Below are positions 22,002 to 30,167 of a DNA stretch of 30,167 bases, one piece after another. The notes below the pieces were generated by a model, which was not told the DNA's origin, did no database searches, and worked only from the letters and a program-made list of their open reading frames with translations. A program made the translations under genes and the position numbers. This DNA comes from Phoronis australis (lineage: Eukaryota > Phoronida > Phoronidae). The stretch lies in contig NMRA01000324.1 in assembly GCA_002633005.1 (NCBI GenBank), forward strand, positions 242,063 through 272,229. The letters are read 5' to 3'. How positions within the stretch are numbered: position 1 is the stretch's first letter; every line of letters starts with the position of its first letter.

Positions 22002-22600
22002 TAGCTGACCCATAGACCGGGATCCTAGAACTTTTTTGTGCAGGAAAAGGTAACCAATTTTTTTGGTACCACAGTTGTCTATGGGTATCTTTATGCTTGG
22101 AAATGGCCGTCTGGCAGACTCGCTCTGGTGGGTGTGGTCAGGGGAGCCAAGAGAATGTCACTTAAAAATTGAGCTAGATCAAATTTTCTGGTAACCACTT
22201 CAAATTGCCCTTGATACCCACTACGTAATCCACTGTATCAAAATTGGTCACTGCCAGAAAAATTCAGTGGTGGGGTGCCCCTGCCGGACGATTATCAAAA
22301 AGGGTTAAAAATTGGGATCAACCCAAGAGGTAACCGCTTAAAACCAGTTGCAAAATATTCACCATGAGACCAGGTATCACGAATAAACACTGCCAGACAA
22401 ATCTAGTGGTGGGATAGCCTTGACAGACACGCCCAAGTACCCGAGTTGAGCTAGACCAACCCTCCAGGCAACCGTTTGAAACCAATTGCACGATGTGCAG
22501 CATCACTACACGAAGCACAAAAGTAAGATGCCAAACAATTTCAGCTGTGTGGTGCCCCCGTCAGACACATTATAAAGAGTCGACAAAAATTGATTATAAG
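22002..22600 (+). repeat. Left arm of the foldback element
   Basis: The unit marker ggtaacc (or ggcaacc) occurs at 22049, 22190, 22329 and 22467, a spacing of 141, 139 and 138 bp. Similarity to the right arm is strong to about 22590, after which degenerate material continues to about 22700. Confidence 0.75.
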
Positions 22601-23512
22601 CCGATTCACGCTGAATAAGGAACCAAGCACTTAGATTTTTAATGAAACCCGTGGGCCCGTTAGACACCACACAAGGTGAGAGATTTTTGTTCACGAGTTT
22701 ACGTCAGGGCATGAAAACCAGAAACATCGCGCGAGGTTGAAGCGACCTCACACGTCTGTGCGACAATAGCGGAATACTCCGTATGATTCACTGTTGAAAA
22801 CAAAACCTAAAGTCCGTCCGTGTTTGCACAAGTTTCTCAATTTTTTGTTGCCGTATTTTACCAGTCTAAACAGCGTCCCTCTGTCTTCGGACGAGTCATT
22901 TGATGCAACTGCTAAAACGAGGAATAATCGAAATGATGTCTTTTGCTGTAGTCTCCGTTATGTATGCGCGCCAACTTCCTTCGTTTCAAGCAGTGATCAA
23001 CGGCAAATTTGCAAAACTGGTCAGATTTGGACAATCTACATCGTTCTCATAAACCGATCCCACGGAGAACTTCATTGATGCATCAACACCAATGACGTCA
23101 GTAGCTATATTAACATTTTTCCCGACAATGCTAGATGTATTTTGCCCTGAACCGCCCGATATACGCCAGAAGGGGAACGTTCTGGGAATTACGAGTCCTG
23201 ATAGTTTTTCAGTTTAGTTAGAATGACAATCATTTCATTTGCACGACAGAGATACTGCGGGCAATGGAACTGTTCGCTTTTTGTCATCGTAGTGAATATA
23301 AAACAAGTTCAAATTAAGTATTCATAGATGTTATATATGGTGCTCAGCCATCGTGGTGGCGGACCCGTGCATCCGCATTGGGGGAAAGGGTACCCAACCA
23401 TTCTGTGTAATCTTTTTGGAAATCATGACTGATTTTCAGTTGAATCAAATAATGATTCTAGTTTATGTTCCACCTTTTTAGTTTTAATACTAATAGTTAC
23501 AGCTAGGGGTGT

Positions 23513-23541
23513 TCGGGGGGGGGGGGGGGTNGGGGGGGGGG
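23513..23541 (+). repeat. Poly-G tract with ambiguous base
   Basis: Two long G runs (roughly 15 and 10) are separated by t and N at 23530-23531. Length and sequence are unreliable here. The + strand could form a G-quadruplex. Confidence 0.9.
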
Positions 23542-24365
23542 TTGAGCGAACCCCACCCCCGTTGAAAAGGTCCAGCTCCAGCATATTGATCGTTAAAGAT
23601 AGGATATAAATGGACAACAGCAATAAAATTGTTGCAGCTACTGGTGCTACTAAGTACAATGACACCTAAGTGATGAATTTGAATTTGCTTCTAATTCAAA
23701 GCGTTTCACGTGGCATAGGACCACACTCGGCTAAATTTGCCCGAGTTCCGCTGTCTGTGTAGATGACAGGATCGTGCATACGATAACAGGAGGCTATATG
23801 TTGTTCATAAAGTACGCTCGTGGTGGCTACACCAAAGGATAACAAGGGAGTCTAGAAATGAATTTCAACATCTAAGCATACATGTAACCGTTTAGCCTTA
23901 CATCCTAAATAAGCTACATGTATATAGCAACGAGAGAGCTCTCAGAAAACTAGTGTTGCGTGAATGCCTCAAACTCGGCCAAGAAAGCAAAGAGTAAAAA
24001 ACTGAGATTTGTTTTTTTGCTTTTTGGTTTAATTGCAAGCATAGTACGGTAGTAGTGTAGGCGTTTTCAAATTTTGAATTGAATGTGCTCGTCAAATATG
24101 CAAATACGTTGTTCATCCAGTGTCCACTTTGATTGTGGATTGGTAGATTGACATCCATGCATGTACACATATGAGCGTTTTTGTTCTTCTAAATTCAGTG
24201 AGCTCATTACAGGCAGTTCACTGTCGTGCTCAAAAAATAGACATTCGTCTACCTTGTTTTCTTGCACGGAGAATACCCCGCCGAGCATTTTCAGTTATGA
24301 TGTAAAAGTAGGCCTAGATCTCAAAGTTGGTCGATGAAAATCTTCTTTAGTCAATCAAGATTCAA

Positions 24366-24477
24366 TGTCACTATGACGAAGGTTAAATACTCCAAAGGTC
24401 CAGTACTGCGAATGTCCACTACTCTTAAGGTTTGTTACCTTCTAAAATTCACTACTTGAATTTCCACTATTCCAAAA
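24366..24477 (+). repeat. Degenerate ~16-bp tandem array, forward copy
   Basis: Successive units resemble ggttcactactccgaa: ggttaaatactccaaa, ggtccagtactgcgaa, tgtccactactcttaa, ttcactacttgaa and tttccactattccaaaa. About seven units can be traced. Confidence 0.65.
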
Positions 24478-25418
24478 CGAGATCCCTGTCTCTAATCTAC
24501 TCAAAACGAACCCAAATGTTTTTGGCAATTTCCCGGCTCCTTTTTTTAGAACTCAAGATAAGTGGTTATCAGACTACGGTCGAATAGGTGTACTTCATGC
24601 ATATGAGTTTCTAATCCAACTTTGCAGTGGATGACCCTTACATTCGTGGTACAAATCGAGCAAAAACTCGAAATTTCAAGCTCAAACTTGAACTTTTAGC
24701 CTTAATGTTGGGTTTATGAACTGCATACTAAGATTGTTAAATTAAATTATCGAAGTAAGTCGTTGTGTACTCGATCATAGAATAATAGACACTTGTCTTG
24801 AATTCGCACAAAAGTAAAGTAAACTATGAAAAACATAATTACGAGTTCTATTTCGAGTAAAAAAGATTGTAAACTGGGCCCAGAACTCCGAGAGCTCACT
24901 ACTCTTGATTGTGTGATCACGACTCATATTCTCAAGCAGAGGCAACATCTGAGGCACGCATCAAGGCTGTGGCAACCAACGGCGGTTTCAAATTTAAGAA
25001 TTCTGAATAAGACTCCTTGACTTTGTGAGGACTGGCAGGGACATGGTGGCCTATAAACTTCATCTAGTTTCACCCCGGCCGTGTGCGTCGCACAGCAATG
25101 CGATCTTGACATGGATTTCAAGAATTTATCATGGTTGATAATTCATCAGTATTCTTATTTCCTATCATTTTAAAGTGCAAGTTCGTTCTCATTTTAAAAT
25201 ATGTGGGCAATTTCTCATGAACGGTGGAATCTAACCACCGTTTTGTAGGTTGTACTTGCAGGCTGGAGGCGGTGTCACTGACTACATGAAATCCAAACAA
25301 AGCGTTTTAGTGCCTGGACGTTGTATTCGGTATAGGTGCATCTCATAACCAAAATATCGTTTATTTTGCAGGTAAAAGGTTGAAAATCACATCTGAGTTT
25401 GAAAGTTTGGATATTTTT

Positions 25419-25479
25419 GGAGCAGTGATTCATCGGAGTCAGTGAATCGTCGGAATAGTGAACCTTCGAGTAGTGAACC
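25419..25479 (-). repeat. Degenerate ~16-bp tandem array, inverted copy
   Basis: On the minus strand the units read ttcactactcgaa, ggttcactattccgac, gattcactgactccgat and gaatcactgctcc. This is the same unit as 24366-24477 in opposite orientation, about 0.95 kb away. Confidence 0.65.
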
Positions 25480-25974
25480 AATTTGTGGGCTGTTCCCATT
25501 TCCAGCTACGTAAACAACTTAAGTAAGACGCCGAAATACAGCCAGAAAAAAATTGTCAATTCATTCGCCGACCAAACTTCATGTTTCCGTCTGAGTATGC
25601 AATTAGGTATAATGAGTCACTTAAGCATGGCTGATTTGAAATTTCGATAGGAGATAATGCGAGAACGTTCTCTTTTTGGACCAGATTTCATCGGAATTTG
25701 TGTCCTGTACTATGCGAGCAACCGTCAGAGCAAAGTTATTTTTGGTATTACAATTTTCGTCTCATCTCATGAACATGGAACTGAAAGTCATCGTTGTGTA
25801 TACAGATTTCCCTTTCTCCAAATTAAGCTGCGGTAAAGGAATTCCCGAAAACTCTATAGTGTTGAGGTTGGCAAAATATCAAAGGTCCACCATTCTTCAA
25901 ATTCGAACCACCCACGCTCAATGTTGGATATGGGCCTGAACAGGATACATGGATATGAGTTGAGAGAGATATGC

Positions 25975-27093
25975 GATCAATAAAAAGTCGCCCCTGCAAC
26001 GACCAAATATCTGCATGTTACTGCCCAACGGCTGAAAATGTCTGTAAAATACCTTTGTTGCATGCACAATGTTGCTCGTTATTATGCAAATGGTTTCAAA
26101 CGGTTACCTGGCGGATAAATCTGGTCCAACTTAGATATTTGGTCGTGTGTGACTTATCCCACGACTAGACTTGTCTCGCATTATTTACTCAAGATACATA
26201 GGCTTACGTAGAATGTTTTGTAACTGGTTTCGTGAGGTTACCTATTGAGTTCATTTACCTCAAATTTTAGCCCATTCATTAGTCGTCTGGCAGGGACACC
26301 CCACCGCTGAAATTATCTGGCCCCTTATTGTTTTGCTATGTGAAGTGATGCTGAACATCATACTATTGGTTTCAAAGGGTTACCTAGTGGGTTGACCTAG
26401 CGCAACTAAGGTATTTGGACATGTCTGGTGGGGCTAAACCACATCTAGATTTGTTTGGCAGTGTTTATCCGTGATGCCTGGGCTCATGGAGAGTATTTTG
26501 CAACTGGTTTTAAGCGGTTACTTCTTGGGTTGACTTAGCACAATTTTTAACACTTTTTGATAATCGTCTGGCAGGGGCACCCCACCACTGAAATTGTATG
26601 CCATCTAATAATTGTGTCTTGTACAGTGATGCTGAGCATCGTGCAATTGGTTTCAAACGGTTACCTGGTGGGTTGATCTAGCTCATCTAGGGTATTTAGG
26701 CGTGTCTGGCGGAGCCAACACACCACTAGATTTTTCGTGATACCTAGTCTCAGGATGAATATTGCGCAACTGGTTTCAATCGGTTACCTCTTGGATTGAT
26801 CCAGCTCATTTTTTCACCTTGTTCATTTTTAGCCTCTGGATGACACTCCCCACCACTGAAATTGTCTAGCAGTGAGTAATTTTGATACCGTGGATTACGT
26901 TGTAGGAAAAGTTGATCTAGATCAATTTTTGAGTGACATTCTCTTGACTCCTGTGACCACACCTACCAAAGCGAACCTGCCAGACGGCCATTTCCAAGCA
27001 TGAGGATACCCATAGACCACTTTGATACCAAAGAAAAGTGGTTACCTTCTCATGACCAAAAAAGCTCTGGGATCCCGGTCTACCAGTTAGCCA
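25975..27093 (-). repeat. Right arm of the foldback element
   Basis: The inverted marker ggttacc (or ggttact) occurs at 26102, 26236, 26378, 26517, 26659, 26782 and 27040, mostly 120-143 bp apart. The long last gap holds a unit that lost about 25 bp including its marker. With more units than the left arm, it shows unequal expansion or loss. Confidence 0.75.
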
Positions 27094-27609
27094 GCACGTC
27101 ATTTATTTGCTGAAGGTTGAACAATGTTTGTTTCGCATAAGCTGCTGTAACCTTCACTCCAACGCCACTGCACTTTCTCTTTGCCAAATTCGTGTTTGCA
27201 CAGCATTCGGCTCCATACTCTATTATGATGAAAATAGCACCAAGATAGTTTGATTAAGGACTTTGTTCACTGCAGCTAAGCACGTGAAACGTACATTCAT
27301 GAAATCACCTGGGCATGTGAATTTGAGGTATGATAATAGACACAAATTGAATGCGTGTACCAACTTCGTGGTATTACCAGCATCACATTTGTGTGCGGTG
27401 GAATAACTGTAACAATCGGATTAAACAAAAATGAAATTCCACAAGGAAAAAAAATAGATGACAATAGCAAGTAATATTGTAAAGTATTGAATACGGCACA
27501 GCTTTTAAGGGATATTGTTATTTCCTAACTGAAGCATGTATCACCCTGGCAACTTCCCATGTCTACTACGTTAAACCGCTTAAAGCTGATTCTCTTTTCG
27601 TAGCTGTAG

Positions 27610-27624
27610 CCGTGCGAAGCACGG
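27610..27624. repeat. GC-rich hairpin CCGTGC-GAA-GCACGG
   Basis: A perfect 6-bp stem with a 3-nt loop in otherwise AT-rich sequence. Similar short GC hairpins occur near Helitron 3' ends, but no terminal CTRR lies at the expected distance on either strand. Confidence 0.6.
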
Positions 27625-28858
27625 GTTCCAGGTAGTTACACTCAATTGACAAAAAACTCGGTGACCAAGCCCTTCACTTGACTTTTGCAATATACAGAAA
27701 AATAAGGGGACAGCAGTAAAAGTGATGACGCCATTAGTAACAACATCATTATTATTCTGGTGCTCCGGTGAAATATCTGATCTTTGTATAACACAGATGT
27801 AAGCAATATGCTACAGGGTACTTATGTGTTGTAACACCTGGATTCAGACCTTGTGCATGCACTGCGTCTGAATCTACAAACACTCCCTCTATCTTAGAGT
27901 TGAAGAGTCGCTGTACGCCATCTCTTTTTCTAAATGACACTAATTAGTCCTCAGACAGGAAACACTTGATCTACATGTAATTGCGTTCAATATAACATCA
28001 GGCTTATGGGAAAGTACACACGCTATTGAATATAGGAAATATTTTATTACACTATCAGTGATTTTTTGGAGTCTGTTGAGCAAGAACGCATCACGATCGC
28101 TTCCAGTGTTAAGGGATGTCATTCGTATCTCCTTAAGTAATCTCGGGTTGACTGTTGTCCACCCCCATGGAAAGGTAATTTTTTTGGTTAAACAAACACA
28201 CCACCACGTCGACAACCGGAATTAGCTGCACTAAACTTATTCACAGAGGAGTCGTTATGCAGTGTGGACATGTCAACGAACTTTTATTTGTAAAGTTAGC
28301 AATTTGACATCGTAGCATCTAGCCTAAGTCCTCGAATCACAGTTTTTCAAGTAATCCCGGATCCCAAATACCAATACCTATCTGTTTACAGAACCGAGCG
28401 TCCAAAGTTGCCACAAAGCCACTACTGAACTTGACGATCTTGCCAAATTCGATACATATATTGCAATTGTCTCAATTTCCAACAGCCCTCGGCCATCAAA
28501 CTTTTGCATGTACAGTTCTCTGAACGCGTCTAACTTTTGAATGCCTGGAAAATGTGTCCCTGTCTTTTATATAAGTGAATCGCGATCTTTCTTTTGTCCG
28601 TCACGTCTGTATAAACAGCAGCGAGGTTAACATTAGCCATGTTCGAATTGTGAATTTTCCCTCCCGAAGAAAAATTTGCATGATTGTCATTGAATATCGG
28701 CCCCTTCGTCGGGAGCCATATTGGTTTCTTAAAATTTTCACAACCGGCAATAGTAAAATGATCTCAGCTCCGCTAACACAGTCAACTCGTGACCGAAAAA
28801 CAAATGTCCATTAGAGGAAATTTAGCTCCTGGATCCTGGTACAATATAAGGTTCATTG

Positions 28859-28908
28859 CTGAACGAGAAAGCACGAGCATTTACTGTTAGAGAAAGCGCG
28901 AGCATAAA
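28859..28908 (+). repeat. Imperfect 25-bp tandem duplication
   Basis: Two adjacent units, ctgaacgagaaagcacgagc + attta and ctgttagagaaagcgcgagc + ataaa, match at about 19 of 25 positions. Confidence 0.7.
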
Positions 28909-29414
28909 TTAAATAAAGCTGACCCGTTTGGTTCAACATACATATACGTGTTCCATTTAAACAACTTTCAACCACTAATTGGCGAAATGACTATTTTTCC
29001 AATGACCACCAATGCTATTGTGTTCAACCTGTTTTCATGCAAACGTTATTGCGTATAACTCTGTTGGCGGATTTTCGCTCATCCCTCATGAAGCGAAAAA
29101 ACGTGTCATTTTGTCCGTTTTCCTCCGCCTAGTACAGCATACTCAACACCAAATGTCAGACAAAACTAAAGGCCACCACATGTGGATACTCTAATGAAGA
29201 CAACTATAGCTGAGCCACGGGCGTTCTAATTCAATTGTCATCTTTTCACAGCTTATACGCTAGATGTCTGTTCAGCCACAGGCCTCCTCAGCTTCTGATC
29301 GTCTCCAATACAGCACACACAATACAAGGTATGACACTCGAGACAAAAAATTCCACGGGTGCTTTACTTCAGCAGTCCATATCAAACACGAAACTCGATA
29401 TAGTTTCACAAAAC

Positions 29415-29432
29415 AGGGGTTCAACAACCCCT
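29415..29432. repeat. 7-bp perfect hairpin
   Basis: AGGGGTT and AACCCCT are separated by caac. This is a small stem-loop of unknown meaning; no histone-type or riboswitch-like context was seen. Confidence 0.5.
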
Positions 29433-30167
29433 GAGCATTGTTTTTCTTTCTTCCGATAGCATTTACGGTTTTCTGCTACAAGTTCGCAACAAATTCGACA
29501 AGGCCAGGTAAGCAGATGTTACTTTGTTGGCGAAAGGTAAAAACTTATCATGCTCAAAAAGTACATGAGACCCAGTTAATGTTTCCCAAGAACTATATAA
29601 TTCAGGAAAGCCACAAAAATAAACAAATCTGAACTTAACTCTCGAGTAAATTTGAGGAAAACTGAAAAAAAAAATGTGAAGACAGTTTCTCCACTTTCTT
29701 GAAAACGTGATCAATATTTACAACTGTACCGCACGTAATTTGAAGCCTTGTTTTAATGCAAATAAATTCGTTTTGTAAAAACTGAAGTAGTGTTTAGACT
29801 TATATTCAGCGGGAACGTATTACGTTCTGGTCATACAAAGTTGAGAGTTTCGCATGCATCCCTTTTGAATCAATCAGTGTAAATTAGACGAGTTGAAAAT
29901 TCGTGTTCGAAACATTACTCTTGCGTTTGAAACACCCACGCAGGTTGTCCTTGCCTAGCAAAGTAACCACGGTTAGAATCTATTTCCCACTCTGAGGTTC
30001 CTCCACCCACATCAATACATCAGACAGTATTTCCCCAACCATCCTGACTGAGTTGGAATTGGCAAGTAACCGCCGTTACACGTATGACAGAAGGAAGCTG
30101 AATTCAAGCAAACTCCCGTTTAGTCAGTCCTTCAGGGGACATCGCTTTGCAAACGCTTATTGTAAGC

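Larger units (their letters stand above)
22701..25974. other. Interior of the foldback element; no gene recognised
   Basis: Open frames of 60-94 codons on both strands show no transposase, nuclease or DNA-binding motif. A 94-codon + frame begins at 22794 but matches no family I know. The interior contains a G tract with an ambiguous base and two small arrays of a ~16-bp unit in opposite orientation. Confidence 0.5.
22002..27093. mobile_element. Foldback-type element with long inverted arms of ~140-bp tandem units
   Basis: The sequence starting tagaccgggatcc at 22013 recurs inverted at the other side, ending at 27082. From there the arms match inward for over 500 bp with scattered differences and small indels. 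A shared string near the outer end is tgcttggaaatggccgtctg. The arms are made of a ~140-bp unit marked by GGTAACC, then CAGTGGTGGGGTGCCCCTGC, then GAGCTAGATCAACC. This matches the foldback design of Drosophila FB and sea-urchin TU elements, whose long termini are tandem repeats. The interior carries no recognisable transposase, so it is non-autonomous or decayed. The exact ends and target duplication are not resolved. Confidence 0.75.
27094..30167. other. No recognisable gene
   Basis: Open frames reach 91 codons but show no family signature or consistent splice structure. Small repeats and hairpins are listed separately. The window ends within this stretch, so a gene starting beyond it could have exons here that I cannot recognise. 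Confidence 0.4.

Noticed and set aside
22794-23078. 94-codon frame as the foldback element's transposase
   Set aside because: No catalytic or DNA-binding motif is visible, and it is too short for a transposase.
1-30167. CRISPR array, bacterial operon or ribosome-binding features
   Set aside because: The spliced metazoan receptor, eukaryotic retrotransposons and low coding density show a eukaryotic nuclear genome. No repeat-spacer pattern was seen.

Overview
The window is a piece of a marine invertebrate nuclear genome. It is AT-rich and intron-containing, with low gene density and many decayed repeats. The one gene I can read is an animal-specific receptor of the GRL101/relaxin-receptor-like (type C LGR) kind. 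That family is expanded in echinoderms, hemichordates, amphioxus, brachiopods and molluscs; I cannot choose between these phyla. Frequent ACATGTA and AGGCCTA words fit a non-vertebrate marine metazoan, but that is only an impression.

Layout. 1-6.2 kb: no recognisable host gene. It holds one copy of a dispersed repeat (about 1.55-1.80 kb), an 854-bp non-autonomous DNA-transposon-like element with a tRNA-like SINE head inside it (1.93-2.78 kb), and an 18-bp-period minisatellite (2.86-3.07 kb). 6.28-13.61 kb, minus strand: a two-exon gene of about 1,650 codons. It encodes a signal peptide, CUB domains, a C-type-lectin-like domain, about seven LDL-receptor class A modules, leucine-rich repeats, an LGR-type hinge and a rhodopsin-family seven-helix domain. 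The frame breaks at an ambiguous base (N, 11661), probably one missing base. 14.6-17.7 kb: two dead non-LTR retrotransposon pieces, a short reverse-transcriptase scrap on + and a longer L1/Tx1-like copy on -. 17.7-22.0 kb: no convincing gene; second copy of the dispersed repeat. 22.0-27.1 kb: a foldback-type element of about 5.1 kb, with long inverted arms built of ~140-bp tandem units around a 3.3-kb interior with no recognisable transposase. 27.1-30.2 kb: no recognisable gene.

The biology centres on the receptor. A large modular ectodomain (CUB, lectin-like, LDLa, LRR) should bind an extracellular ligand, and the seven-helix domain, with LGR-like TM6/TM7 motifs, should couple it to a G protein. 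Everything else readable is mobile or repetitive DNA. The best leads are the domain combination, an LDLa module lacking a matched cysteine pair and split by the only intron, an exact 27-bp in-frame tandem duplication, the frame break at the N, and the foldback element.
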